DNA of 64,000 bases from JALYGJ01 sp963781705 (GCA_963781705.1 CAWAGP010000010.1:186001-250000); one strand, 5' to 3'. Counted from the stretch's first letter, positions 51,530-60,886 are shown. Numbers and translations: made by a program. Notes: generated by a model not told the origin, from the sequence alone.

Positions 51530-53488
51530 TCAGCGGATCTCCCTTCGTGTGGCGGCTGCGCTGGCCCCTTGTTCTCGTGGCTTGCCGTTGCGCGCCTTGC
51601 CGTTGCCATGTCCGCCGCCGCTCTCGCCCGTGTCGCCGGCCGTGCGGCCACAAAGCTGGCGGCCGGCAGCGACGATGCCGGCGGCGTCAATGCCCTGTTC
51701 GGTCATTTCCTGCTGCGGCGTGGCCGAGCCGGCCATCCGGCGCACTGCCAGCTGGGTGCCGACGATCGGCACGCCTGCCTCCGCGATCGCGGTGAAGACC
51801 GCCTCGCCCAGGCCGCCCTCCGGCCAGTGGTCCTCGACGGTCAGCACGCGGCCCGTTTCCCGCGCGGCGTCAATCAGCGTCGCCGTATCGAGCGGCTTGA
51901 TCGAGTAGAGATCGATGACCCGCGCGGCGATCCCGTCCCCGGCCAGTTGGTCGGCCGCGTCGAGCGCCTCGCCCACGGTGATGCCGGCCGCGACGATCGT
52001 CAGCGCGTCATCCGCCGAATGGCGCAGCACGCGGCTGCCGCCGATGGTGAACTGCTCGTCGGGTCCGTAGATCACCGGCGTTGCCTGGCGCGTGGTGCGG
52101 ATATAGGAGATACCGGGCAGGTCGGCCATCAGCTCGACCAGGCGCGCGGCCTGATTGGCATCGCACGGGTACAGCACCGTGCTGCCGTGTACGGCGCGCA
52201 TCTCGGCGATGTCCTCGAGACCCATCTGCGACGGCCCGTCCTCGCCGATCGACACGCCGGCGTGCGAGCCGCACAGGCACAGGTTGGCGCGACTGACGGC
52301 GGCCATGCGCACGAAGTCGTAGCCACGGCTGAGGAACGCGGCGAAGGTCGCCGCGAACGGCCGCCAGCCGCGTGCCTGCATGCCCACCGCAGCGCCGATC
52401 ATCTGCTGCTCGGCGATGTACATCTGGAAGAAGCGCTCCGGATGAGCTTCAGCAAACAACTCGGTGTAGGTCGAGTTGCCGACCTCGCCGTCGAGCGCCA
52501 CGACTTCCGGCCGTGCCGAACCCACCGCGGCGAGCGCTTCGCCGTAGGCCTTGCGCGTGGCGATCTTCTGACCTAGCTCGTAGCGCGGCGGCTTGAGCTT
52601 GCCGATCGCGAAGTGGTGCGGCTCGCCGGCCGGCTCGGGCAGGTGCGGTTTGATCACCATGTTGCGCAGGCCGCCGAGTTCGCGAATGGCGGCCTCCGGG
52701 TCGTCTACCGGCTTGCCGTGGAAGCCATTGCGGTTCTCCTCCCACGGCACGCCCTTGCCCTTAACCGTGTGGGCCACGATCACCGTCGGCTGGCCGGTGG
52801 TTGCCAGCGCCTCGGCATAGGCGCGATCGACCGCGTCGACATCGTGGCCGTCAACTTCGATGGCGTGCCAGCCGAACGCACGCGCTCGCCGCGCGTAGAC
52901 GTCAAGGTCCCATTGGTAGCGCGTCTCGCCGGTCTGGCCGAGGCGGTTGACGTCGATGATCGCGGTCAAGTTGTCGAGGCTGTTGTATGACGCCTGGGCG
53001 AAGGCCTCCCAGATCGAGCCTTCGGCCATCTCGCTGTCGCCGCACAGCACCCACGTCCGATACGGCAGTCGATCGAGCAGCTTGCCCGCCAGCGCAATGC
53101 CCACGCCGATCGGAAGTCCCTGGCCGAGTGACCCGGTGGCTACGTCGACCCACGGCAGGACCGGGGTCGGATGGCCCTCGAGCCGGCTGCCCAACTGGCG
53201 ATAGGTCATGAACTCGCGCTCGTCGACGGCGCCGATGGCGCGCAGGATGGAGTAGAACAGCGGCGACGCGTGACCCTTGGAGAAGATCAGGTGGTCGTTG
53301 TGCGCCTCGTGCGGCTCGTCCACCCGGTAGCGGAAGTACTTCGCCACCAGCACGGCCATCAGTTCCGCCGCGGACAGCGAGGAAGTCGGGTGGCCGGACC
53401 CGGCGTGGCTCGATACGCGGATGGAATCCACTCGGAATTGCTGCGCGAGCTCGCGCCACGTTTGGAGGTCGTCGGAAACGTCAGTCAT
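51530..53488 (-). CDS. tkt: Transketolase
   Basis: The protein has 652 residues from ATG 53488. The thiamin diphosphate site is seen in SSHAGSGHPTSSLSAAEL, GSLGQGLPIGVGIAL and the metal-binding VLCGDSEMAEGSIWEAF with VDVNRLGQ-like IIDVNRLGQ. The second domain begins ATRKAYGEALAAVG and contains EQQMIGAAVGMQARGWRPF. Transketolase provides sedoheptulose 7-phosphate, the substrate of GmhA, as well as pentoses. The C-terminal 35 residues (rich in Gly, Asn, Arg) are a low-complexity tail. It heads the operon; a 136-base gap separates it from the divergent psuK. A longer start at 53548 lacks conserved residues. Confidence 0.96.
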   Translation of the reverse strand: MTDVSDDLQTWRELAQQFRVDSIRVSSHAGSGHPTSSLSAAELMAVLVAKYFRYRVDEPHEAHNDHLIFSKGHASPLFYSILRAIGAVDEREFMTYRQLGSRLEGHPTPVLPWVDVATGSLGQGLPIGVGIALAGKLLDRLPYRTWVLCGDSEMAEGSIWEAFAQASYNSLDNLTAIIDVNRLGQTGETRYQWDLDVYARRARAFGWHAIEVDGHDVDAVDRAYAEALATTGQPTVIVAHTVKGKGVPWEENRNGFHGKPVDDPEAAIRELGGLRNMVIKPHLPEPAGEPHHFAIGKLKPPRYELGQKIATRKAYGEALAAVGSARPEVVALDGEVGNSTYTELFAEAHPERFFQMYIAEQQMIGAAVGMQARGWRPFAATFAAFLSRGYDFVRMAAVSRANLCLCGSHAGVSIGEDGPSQMGLEDIAEMRAVHGSTVLYPCDANQAARLVELMADLPGISYIRTTRQATPVIYGPDEQFTIGGSRVLRHSADDALTIVAAGITVGEALDAADQLAGDGIAARVIDLYSIKPLDTATLIDAARETGRVLTVEDHWPEGGLGEAVFTAIAEAGVPIVGTQLAVRRMAGSATPQQEMTEQGIDAAGIVAAGRQLCGRTAGDTGESGGGHGNGKARNGKPREQGASAAATRREIR

Positions 53489-53624
53489 ATTGCACCCATC
53501 ATCGGCGCTGGGGGCCGAGGGGCCATCGTACAGCGCCGTCCACAGCATGTGCCTGTCCTGGCAATGCCGCTGCGCAGCGGTTCAGCCGCCTGGCCGTGTT
53601 GCGCCCACATATCATTGACCGCCC

Positions 53625-54593
53625 GTGAGCCGTCGTCCGCGACTATGTTGCCTTGGTGATCTGATGCTCGACATCGTCGTGCACGCGGACGGCAAGCCGG
53701 AGCCGGGCACGGATGTGCCGGGCGCGATTCGCTTTCGCGTTGGCGGCTCGGCGGCCAACACCGCGCGCGCTTTCGCCGCCCTGGGCGGCAGGGCGTCGCT
53801 GATCTGCGCCGCCGGCCGCGACCCACTGTCGGGCAACCTGATCGGCAGCGTGCGCGCCAGCGGTGTCAACGTTCACGCGGTCAGGCAGCGCGGCCGCTCG
53901 CCGCGCCTGCTGGCCCTCGTCGACGACACGGGCGAACGGTCCTTCGTGACCGATCGCGCCGTAGCCGACCAGCTGCCTCCGGCCGCCCTCAGGGAATCCT
54001 GGCTGGCGCGCGTGGACGTGTTGCATATGCCCGCCTACTCGTTACTCAACGGTTCACTGCCGAGTGCCGCGCTCTGGGCCGCAGCAGCTGTCCACGCGCG
54101 CCGCGGACTGGTATCGGTCGATCTCGCGTCACACCGGCCGTTGCTCGCCCGCGGCCGAGCCGCGGCGATCGAGGCCGTTTGTGCGGTCGCACCAGACATC
54201 CTGTTCGCCAACTCGGCTGAGGCTGCGGCGCTGTTCGGCGGCGGGGCGCACCGGTTGTCGGCGGGTGCCGACGAGCGCCTGCTCGAGATCGCGCCGCTGG
54301 CCGTGGTCAAGCAGGGTGCGGCGGGATGTCGCGTGATCTGGCGTGCCGGTTCGGCTGGAACGTCGGCCGTTTCCGCGCCGGCGATGGCCATTGACGTCGC
54401 CACCAAGCCGCTCAGCGTGGGCGACACGACCGGCGCGGGCGATGCATTTGATGCCGGCTTCCTGCACGCGCTGCTGTCTGCCGACGATCAGCACGGCGGC
54501 TGGAGCGGCGCCATCCTTCGGCGCGCGGCATTGGCCGGCCATCGCGCGGCAGCGCGCCTGCTACGCGGCACGCGGGTGGAGTTGGTGCTGTGA
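53625..54593 (+). CDS. psuK: PfkB-family kinase, probable pseudouridine kinase
   Basis: This 322-residue ribokinase-type protein starts at GTG 53625. RPRLCCLGDLMLDIVVHADG opens the fold, FRVGGSAANTARAFAALGG is the sugar-binding signature, and VGDTTGAGDAFDAGFLHAL carries the anion hole and catalytic Asp. The next gene is psuG, joined by a GTGA overlap, so pseudouridine is the likely substrate: the kinase makes pseudouridine 5'-phosphate and PsuG splits it. On sequence alone a ribose, adenosine or other nucleoside kinase could not be excluded. Confidence 0.88.
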   Translation: MSRRPRLCCLGDLMLDIVVHADGKPEPGTDVPGAIRFRVGGSAANTARAFAALGGRASLICAAGRDPLSGNLIGSVRASGVNVHAVRQRGRSPRLLALVDDTGERSFVTDRAVADQLPPAALRESWLARVDVLHMPAYSLLNGSLPSAALWAAAAVHARRGLVSVDLASHRPLLARGRAAAIEAVCAVAPDILFANSAEAAALFGGGAHRLSAGADERLLEIAPLAVVKQGAAGCRVIWRAGSAGTSAVSAPAMAIDVATKPLSVGDTTGAGDAFDAGFLHALLSADDQHGGWSGAILRRAALAGHRAAARLLRGTRVELVL

Positions 54594-55522
54594 ACGAATG
54601 GGGCCAGAGTGCCGTGCCGCTCGACGTCGCCGCGCGGGTGCGCACCGCCTTGACGTCCGGTCAGCCGGTGGTGGCACTCGAGTCGACCTTGGTCACGCAC
54701 GGTTTCGCCGCGCCGCGCAATCTCGAGGCGGCGCGCCGCGCCGAGGCCGCCGTGCGCGATGCCGGGGCCGAGCCGGCGACCGTCGCCGTCCATGCCGGCC
54801 GGCTGGTGGTCGGGCTGTCCGACGCACAGCTCGTGGAACTGGCTGGCGCGCGGCGACCGGCCAAGGCTTCCCGCGGCACGCTCGCCCTGGCGCTGGCCCG
54901 CGGCGGCTGGGCGGGTACGACGGTGTCGGCCACCATGATCGCGGCGCACCTGGCCGGAATCCGCGTGTTCGCGACCGGTGGCATCGGCGGCGTGCATCGC
55001 GGCGGGGCGCAGACACTCGACATCTCGGCCGATCTCGACGAGCTCGCACGGACGCCGGTGCTGGTGGTGTGCGCCGGACCCAAGTCAATCCTCGACATAG
55101 ACCTGACGCTCGAGTATCTCGAGACGCGCGGGGTGCCGGTGCTCGGCTGGCGTACCGAGCGGCTGGCCGGCTTCTACGCCATCGATGCCGGTCGGACGCT
55201 GGCCGGTTCGGTTGACTCTGCCGAGGGGGCGGCCGCGGTCGCCGTCGCGCACTGGTCGCTCGGCCTCGCCACCGGTCTCGTCGTCGCTGCGCCGGTGCCG
55301 GCAGAAGCCGCTCTGGAACGGGATGAGGCCGACCAGGCGATCGAGCAGGCCGTCAGCGAGTCGTCCGCCGCGGCCGTCCATGGGCCAGACTCGACGCCAT
55401 GGGTGCTGGCCCGCGTCGCCGAGCTCACTGCCGGCCGTTCCGTGTCGGCCAACCTCGCGCTCATCGAGAACAACGCACGCATCGCCGCCCAGATCGCCGC
55501 CGCCCTCGCCACTGAGCGCTGA
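54590..55522 (+). CDS. psuG: Pseudouridine-5'-phosphate glycosidase
   Basis: The 310-residue protein starts at GTG 54590, overlapping psuK. The PsuG active-site residues line up by position: Glu31 in VVALESTLVTHG, Lys92 near RRPAKASRG, Asp148 in LDISADLDEL, Lys165 in CAGPKSILDIDLTLEYL and Asn288 in SVSANLALIENN. PsuG reversibly cleaves pseudouridine 5'-phosphate into uracil and ribose 5-phosphate, feeding the pentose-phosphate pathway encoded next door. The usual NPIP turn reads APVP at 234-237, a mild change outside the catalytic set. Confidence 0.95.
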   Translation: MNEWGQSAVPLDVAARVRTALTSGQPVVALESTLVTHGFAAPRNLEAARRAEAAVRDAGAEPATVAVHAGRLVVGLSDAQLVELAGARRPAKASRGTLALALARGGWAGTTVSATMIAAHLAGIRVFATGGIGGVHRGGAQTLDISADLDELARTPVLVVCAGPKSILDIDLTLEYLETRGVPVLGWRTERLAGFYAIDAGRTLAGSVDSAEGAAAVAVAHWSLGLATGLVVAAPVPAEAALERDEADQAIEQAVSESSAAAVHGPDSTPWVLARVAELTAGRSVSANLALIENNARIAAQIAAALATER

Positions 55523-55672
55523 TTCGTGCCCAGAATGGGCGCGGCACGCGCCCGCCCGTCGGTTCGTGGCCCTCGCCTGCCGGGCGCCCCTGGGACTGCC
55601 GCTGACAGGGTCTGGCTGCGGGTGACCATAGGGAACAACTGAGCGATAAGTCGTGCCTCCCATCATCTGTGC

Positions 55673-56439
55673 GTGACCCTCGACGACGACCGGCTCGCCC
55701 GAGCGGCGCGCCTGCTTCGCCGCCGAGCGGGCCTGCGCCAGGTCGACTGTCAGCGATCGCGACAGTTCGTGCAGGACCTCGAGGCCGGGGGAGCGAGTGA
55801 ACTGCGGGTCGGTGACGTCCGCGCACACTTCGCCTCGCTGGGTGCCAGCCTCCGCGTGACGGCGTGGTGGAATGGCGCGGCACTCGATCGTCTGCTCGAT
55901 GAGCGGCATGCCACCGTGGTCGAGGCAATCATCCGTGTCCTGCATGCGCTTGGCTGGCGGGCAGACGCCGAGGTCAGCTCTCGGAATACGGCGAGCGCGG
56001 TTCAATCGACGTCCTCGGCTCGTGCGCGGACACGCTATCGATCGTGGTCGCGGAGGCGAAGAGTGAGTGGGGGTCGGTCGAGGAGACGCTGCGGCGGCTC
56101 GATGTCAAGGCGCGCCTGGCGCCGAAGGTCGCAAGAGAGCGTTTCGGGTTCCGGGCACAGTCGATCGCCAGCCTGCTCGTGTTCCCCGAAGACCGAACTG
56201 CCCGGCGGGTGGCGCACCGTTACGTGGACACGCTGGGCGCTGCCCTGCCGGCGCGCAACATGGCGATCAAGCGCTGGCTGCGACAACCGGACGGGCCCCT
56301 GCGTGGCCTGTGGTTTCTGTCAGATGCCGTTCGCGAGACGCATCCGCGGACGAGCCGGTCCCCCTCTAGATCCAACCAGCGTGCACCCATTGGCAGTCGC
56401 AGCTCACGAGCGACATCTGTCAGAGATCCCCATGCCTGA
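55673..56439 (+). pseudogene. Frameshifted second copy of the XRE/PD-(D/E)XK gene
   Basis: The 5' part (from GTG 55673, frame 2) reads RLARAARLLRRRAGLRQVD and continues to LHALGWRADAEVS, parallel to the intact copy at 36702-37436. Near 55979 the similarity jumps to frame 1: SEYGERGSIDVLG, then VVAEAKSEWGSVEETLRRLD, VKRWLRQ-like IKRWLRQPDGPLRGLWFL. One missing base in AGCTCTCGG explains the shift. The HTH region also lacks about four residues between RQVD and SRQFVQDLEAG. Two defects point to a decaying gene, although a sequencing error could explain the frameshift alone. Confidence 0.82.
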
Positions 56440-56541
56440 CAATGCAAGTGCCGCCATACGGCAGCATTTGGCGGAGCCGTGATCGTGGCGCTCGCAGTTC
56501 CCGGCGGCTCGCGTCAGCCGGACGGACGTGGCCGGATCGGG

Positions 56542-57474
56542 CTAGCCGTTGCGCAGGCCGGAGGTGTCGACCACCTCGAAATCAGAGCCGTGTAGCCGTT
56601 GCAGCTGGTGCAGGTCATCGTCGTCCCAGCCGGCGTTCGGCGCGCCGGTGACGTACCACGGCGATCCGTTGTCAGCCAGGATCATGCCGTAGACCTGCAG
56701 CGCGCGCAGGATGACCTGCGCCTGTGGATCGAAGCGTGAGATGTCGACCGATGACTTGAGCCGTACGCGCAGGCCCATCGGGGGCAGCGTCTGGTCGTTG
56801 GAGCCCGAAGCGAAGTGGCGCGCGGGATATATGTACGCGCGACGAGTTTCCGGCGCCGTGAACCGCAGGGCATGATCGATGGCCCCAGCAGCGACCTCGT
56901 CGTAGCGCGCGAGGCCGGGCAGGATCGGCAAACCAGCCGCGTCGGCACTCGTCCAGCCCGCCGGTCGCAGATTGTTGGAGCCCAGATCCCAGATGGCACC
57001 TGAGCCGGCGCGCCAGCCCTTCCTGGTGCGGCGCACGTCGTACAGCTCGTACAGCCGGCACTTCGACTTGTCGACCACGATCAGGTGGCGGTCGTTGCCG
57101 CCCTCGATCTTGGCGTTGCGCGGGACGGGGTAGGGGCCGGCGTCAGACTCGGCCGGCCAGGTGAAGCGCACCGCTCGTTTGCGTGCGTGCTTGCCCACCA
57201 CGTTGTACGGGATGCCGTAGTCACCGCCGGCGATCGACGAGAAGTCCGGATGCAGGCCGGCGTTCAGGCCGATGCTGGCGATGAGCGTCGCCGAATCGGT
57301 CGCCACCGGCAGCCCATCGACGGGCTCGTTCCAGACATTGGTGGCCGGCAGGATCGTGCAGTTCGGCGCGCCGGGCAGCGTCGGCGCGGCGGCGGCCGCG
57401 GCGGCCGACAGCGGGACGACGGCCAGCACCAGGGCCACGAGCGCCGCGCCGCGCGCGACGATGGGCAGTCTCAT
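56542..57474 (-). CDS. Secreted protein of unknown function
   Basis: The 310-residue protein has a clear signal peptide (ARGAALVALVLAVVPLSAAA, about residues 7-30). The mature part begins PGAPNCTILPATNVWNEPVD, a segment conserved in secreted proteins of related bacteria. KCRLYELYDVRR, SGAIWDLGSNNLRPAGWTSA and YVTGAPNAGWDDDDLHQLQ follow. GAIDHALRFTAPETRRAYIYP and DPQAQVILRALQVYGMILAD may form a common globular domain. Two Cys (in PNCT and SKCR) could pair. I do not recognise a catalytic motif; a surface-polymer or protein-binding function is a guess. It diverges from the LCP gene. Confidence 0.82.
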   Translation of the reverse strand: MRLPIVARGAALVALVLAVVPLSAAAAAAAPTLPGAPNCTILPATNVWNEPVDGLPVATDSATLIASIGLNAGLHPDFSSIAGGDYGIPYNVVGKHARKRAVRFTWPAESDAGPYPVPRNAKIEGGNDRHLIVVDKSKCRLYELYDVRRTRKGWRAGSGAIWDLGSNNLRPAGWTSADAAGLPILPGLARYDEVAAGAIDHALRFTAPETRRAYIYPARHFASGSNDQTLPPMGLRVRLKSSVDISRFDPQAQVILRALQVYGMILADNGSPWYVTGAPNAGWDDDDLHQLQRLHGSDFEVVDTSGLRNG

Positions 57475-57683
57475 TCCCCGATCGTGACCGGCTCCGCGCG
57501 GTGCCGCAACCCGCCCGGTCCTCTCACCGGTGTGCGTACCAAGGACCGTTGCCTAGAGCCCACGGCGTGGGTCGCCGACCATTGGTTAACGAAACGTCGC
57601 GCGCCTCTTCGGTACGTTTGGGTATGGTTAATCGTCTCAACCGCCGTGCTCCGAGATGCACGCCAGGCAGGAGGCAATTCCGC

Positions 57684-59264
57684 TTGAACCAGGCGACCCG
57701 GATGGATCCCGCCGGCCGCACCAAGGGTCGTTCCGGTGCAGTCGCCGCAGCACTGAGCTTCATCCTGCCTGGGCTCGGGCAGGCCTACCTGCGCCACCGC
57801 CGCGCGGCGCTGATCTTTGCCGTTCCGGTGCTGGCGCTCTTTGTGCTGCTGGCGGTGGTCATGGTCACGTCGGGCCTTACGCGCGCCGGCGTCAGACTGC
57901 TCGACCCGACGATCGCGCTCCTTGGCGCCGTCGTGGTCGCGTTGCTTGGCATCTGGTGGATAGCCGGCATCATGAACGCATGGCGATCCGGGCGGCCGTC
58001 CAGGGGTGTCGCGGGAGTGTTGCCCGTGGTGCTGGTCATCGTTGTGGGGTCCGTCTCGCTGTATGGCACCGATTGGATGTGGCGCCTGTCGAGCGCCGAC
58101 CGTGGCTTCGACAGCGGCGTCGACTGCACGATCTCGGACTGCAATACCGGTCCCACGCTGGCGCCCACCGCGACTACCAGCCAGATTGCCCAGCTGCCGA
58201 CCGGCAGCATCGCCACGACGCCGGGGCTCGCGACGCCGGTGCCGTCCGCGACCGACGAGTACGCCCCCGATCCCACCGAGCCGCCAGCGTCCATCGAACC
58301 CGGCCCCAGTCCATCGTTCGACATCACAACGATCGACGCCCAGGACGACGGCTGGCTCAACGTCCTGTTGATCGGCCTGGACACGCGCTGCGCGGGCGGC
58401 GTCGTGACCGGCGCCAACACGGACACGATGATCGTGGTGAGTGCCAACGCGTCGACCGGTGATGTCTACATGTTCAGCTTCCCGCGCGACACGGCGCAGT
58501 TCCCGTTGTATGTGGGCGGCACGATGCCGGGCTACTGGAAGCTCAACTCTTTCGCGGGTTTCACCAAGCTATATCCGGACACCTTCCCGAACCCCGGGCA
58601 GCCTGCGCTGGCCTACGAAATCGGCTATCTGCTGGGCATACCGATCGACTACTACGCTTCGATCAACATCTGCGGCTTTCCGCAGCTGGTGGATCAACTG
58701 GGCGGCGTCGACGTCTGCAGCTCGAAGACCATCGATGACCCGGGCTATCCATGGGGCAACGGGCAGCTGGGCTTCCATCTCGATCCCGGCCCATACCATT
58801 TCGACGGCGCCACCGCCCTTGCCTATGCCCGCTCGCGACACGGCAGCAGCGACTTCGCGCGCGCCAAACGCCAGCAGCAGCTGCTAACCGCTATCAGGCA
58901 GGCGATTCTCCAGCCGGCCAACCTTGCCCGGCTGCCCGACATCGTCAGCTCGATGGGCGACATTGTGCACACCAACTTCCCGCTCGACCAGATCGACCAG
59001 CTGCTGGCGCTCGCCAACCAGGTGCAGGCCAGTCCCACCGCCCAGTACGTCTTGGAGTTCCCGGAATGGGCCCAGCACCTGCCGCGTGGCCAGACCAACG
59101 GCCGGTCGGTCCAGTTCCTGAGGCTCGACAAGATCGCTGCCCTGTCGGAGCAGGTCTTCGGCGACAAGAGCCTGTACGCCATCGGCGGGGCAGTACCTTC
59201 GACTTCACCATTTGACCTCCCGACGCCTAGCCCGGAGCCGAGTGACAGCGGTAACGTCTGCTAA
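57684..59264 (+). CDS. LytR-CpsA-Psr (LCP) family protein
   Basis: The product has 526 residues from TTG 57684, chosen because AGGAGG stands nine bases upstream; ATG 57624 and ATG 57702 are alternatives. Three to four hydrophobic segments lie in the first 140 residues (ALSFILPGLGQAYLRHRRAAL, then ALFVLLAVVMV), more than the single anchor of a typical LCP protein. A Thr/Pro-rich linker reaches about 210. The LCP domain (about 223-400) has WLNVLLIGLDTR, TDTMIVVSANASTGDVYMF followed by SFPRDT, and ALAYARSRHGSSDFARAKRQ. LCP enzymes transfer undecaprenyl-linked polymers to peptidoglycan, which implies a wall with attached glycopolymers. Confidence 0.9.
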   Translation: MNQATRMDPAGRTKGRSGAVAAALSFILPGLGQAYLRHRRAALIFAVPVLALFVLLAVVMVTSGLTRAGVRLLDPTIALLGAVVVALLGIWWIAGIMNAWRSGRPSRGVAGVLPVVLVIVVGSVSLYGTDWMWRLSSADRGFDSGVDCTISDCNTGPTLAPTATTSQIAQLPTGSIATTPGLATPVPSATDEYAPDPTEPPASIEPGPSPSFDITTIDAQDDGWLNVLLIGLDTRCAGGVVTGANTDTMIVVSANASTGDVYMFSFPRDTAQFPLYVGGTMPGYWKLNSFAGFTKLYPDTFPNPGQPALAYEIGYLLGIPIDYYASINICGFPQLVDQLGGVDVCSSKTIDDPGYPWGNGQLGFHLDPGPYHFDGATALAYARSRHGSSDFARAKRQQQLLTAIRQAILQPANLARLPDIVSSMGDIVHTNFPLDQIDQLLALANQVQASPTAQYVLEFPEWAQHLPRGQTNGRSVQFLRLDKIAALSEQVFGDKSLYAIGGAVPSTSPFDLPTPSPEPSDSGNVC

Positions 59265-59816
59265 GTGCGCATTTATGAAGGGGCTCCCCGCCAGAACTAC
59301 GAGGAAGTGTTGCGCTCGATCGGCGCCATCCTCGATCAGCGCGGCATGCGCGAGGTCAGCCTGACCGAGACCGACGACGGTTTCGTGGTGCAGGGACTGT
59401 CCCTGCTGTCCGGCGAGGATCGTGCCTGGAACGACCCTGCCGCGCGGCTGGCCAAGGAGACCTTCTACCTGAGCGAGGACGACGTGTCGCGCTTCATGGA
59501 CGAGGCGCTGGCGCGTCGCCAGGGTCGCGGCCGCACAATGGCCGGGCTGGGTATCGAGGCGGGCTTCTACGAGACCGCGCTGCGCGTGCTGGGCGGCTAC
59601 ATCGACCAGCAACAGCCACGCGACGTGTTCTTCTTCGAGCAGGATCACCAGTTCGTCGTTCGCCTGCTGATGCCCACCCGGGCCGGCCTGCGCCACGTCT
59701 TAGTCGAGTTCACGCGCGAGGAGGTCGAGGCGATGATTGCCGGCGGCTCGCGCGCGCGGACCAACCCGCCGAAGCCTGGCGATCAGCCGGGTGGTCCGGC
59801 GCCACGGTCCGCCTGA
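59265..59816 (+). CDS. Conserved protein of unknown function
   Basis: The 183-residue soluble protein starts at GTG 59265, the base after the LCP stop. It alternates helix and strand in two similar halves: YEEVLRSIGAILDQRGMREV with DDGFVVQGL, and YETALRVLGGYIDQQQPRDV with EQDHQFVVRLL. The halves may be an internal duplication of one alpha-beta-beta unit. The C-terminal 30 residues are Pro/Gly-rich. I do not recognise a family. It is joined to LCP, small membrane, HAD and LysM genes in one plus-strand run, so an envelope-related role is likely but unproven. Confidence 0.72.
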   Translation: MRIYEGAPRQNYEEVLRSIGAILDQRGMREVSLTETDDGFVVQGLSLLSGEDRAWNDPAARLAKETFYLSEDDVSRFMDEALARRQGRGRTMAGLGIEAGFYETALRVLGGYIDQQQPRDVFFFEQDHQFVVRLLMPTRAGLRHVLVEFTREEVEAMIAGGSRARTNPPKPGDQPGGPAPRSA

Positions 59817-59885
59817 CTCTGACAGACGGTCTGGCGTCGGTGGCATAGGATTGGTGTGCATAACGAGTAGCGATTGGAGGTCCGC

Positions 59886-60068
59886 GTGAAGAAGCTGATC
59901 AAGCTGATCGCCGTTCTCTTCGTGCTTCTGCTCGCGGCCGCCGTTGTCGTCCCGTTGGTCGTGCTTGCCGGCCTGTTCGTGTGGCTGAAGCTGACCGAGG
60001 AAGCCGACGACGAGGCGCTCGAGTTCGAGCAGGAGATGGAGACCGGCGCTCAGCCGAGCACCGACTGA
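59886..60068 (+). CDS. Small single-pass membrane protein
   Basis: The product has 60 residues from GTG 59886, with GGAGG five bases upstream. It has a basic start (VKKLIKLI), one long hydrophobic helix (AVLFVLLLAAAVVVPLVVLAG) and an acidic tail (EEADDEALEFEQEMETG). The charge pattern predicts a cytoplasmic N-terminus or an anchored acidic tail. Upstream TTG 59874 would place the ribosome site inside the gene and is less likely. The function is unknown. Confidence 0.7.
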   Translation: MKKLIKLIAVLFVLLLAAAVVVPLVVLAGLFVWLKLTEEADDEALEFEQEMETGAQPSTD

Positions 60069-60886
60069 GCGGCCACCGAGTCGCCCCACCGGAGGCGTCC
60101 GCTCCGGTCAGTTTTCTCGTCGACTACGACGGGACGGTTTCACTGGTCGATATCGGCGACGAGCTGCTCGCTCGCCACTTTCCCGATCGGGCGGAGGCGG
60201 CGCGACTGGACGCGCTCTACGGCGCCGGCCTGATCGGCTCGCGCGAGTTGATGCAGTGGGACATGGATGTCCTGCCGCATGACGCCGCGTTGCTGCGGCG
60301 CGAGGCCGCCGCGATGCCGCAGGACGAGGCCTTTCCCGACTTCGTGCGGAGTGTCCGCGCGCGAGGCGCGGAGGTCGAGGTGGTCAGCGACGGGCTCGGT
60401 TTCTATGTCCGCTCCAACCTGGCCGCGCTCGGGCTGGCCGACATCCTGGTGGTCACCAACGACAACAGCGTGACCGATGGCGGCGCGGGCATGAGTTTTC
60501 CGTTTGGCCATCCCAAGTGCTTCGTTTGCGGCACGTGCAAGCGTGAGCGCGTCCGGCAGCGGCAGGCAGCCGGCCAGGTGGTGGTCTTCATCGGTGATGG
60601 CACCAGCGATCGCTTCGCCGCCGCGCACGCCGATGTCGTCTTCGCCAAGGACGAACTGGCGACGATGTGCGTTGCCGAAGGCTGGCCGTACGAGCTGTGG
60701 CGCGACTTCCGTGACGTGACCAGCCAGGTCGAGCAGCTCTTCGCCGACGGTCAGCTGCCGGCGTCGGCGGCGATGGTCGCCGCGTGGCGTGCTGCACCCG
60801 GCCGCGCGCCGCGCCCGTTCATCTGCGGTCCAGAGGTGTGGGGTCCAGGCCGGACGACGCCAGCGGCCGCGCCGGGGGCGCCCTAG
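60065..60886 (+). CDS. HAD phosphatase, MtnX/phosphoserine-phosphatase-like
   Basis: The protein has 273 residues if started at CTG 60065, which overlaps the previous stop as CTGA. No ATG, GTG or TTG lies between that point and the first motif; the nearest standard start (GTG 59981) is deep in the small membrane protein gene. Motif I is SFLVDYDGTVSLVD, motif II lies in EVEVVSDGLGFYV and motif IV is VVFIGDGTSDRFAA. PKCFVCGTCKRERVRQ is the Cys-rich segment of MtnX-like HADs. The substrate could be a phosphorylated pentose derivative or phosphoserine. The C-terminal 40 residues are proline-rich. Confidence 0.82.
   Translation: MSGHRVAPPEASAPVSFLVDYDGTVSLVDIGDELLARHFPDRAEAARLDALYGAGLIGSRELMQWDMDVLPHDAALLRREAAAMPQDEAFPDFVRSVRARGAEVEVVSDGLGFYVRSNLAALGLADILVVTNDNSVTDGGAGMSFPFGHPKCFVCGTCKRERVRQRQAAGQVVVFIGDGTSDRFAAAHADVVFAKDELATMCVAEGWPYELWRDFRDVTSQVEQLFADGQLPASAAMVAAWRAAPGRAPRPFICGPEVWGPGRTTPAAAPGAP

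Noticed and set aside
54590..55522. Loss of the PsuG active site because NPIP reads APVP
   Set aside because: All five catalytic positions (Glu31, Lys92, Asp148, Lys165, Asn288) are present, so the change is probably neutral.
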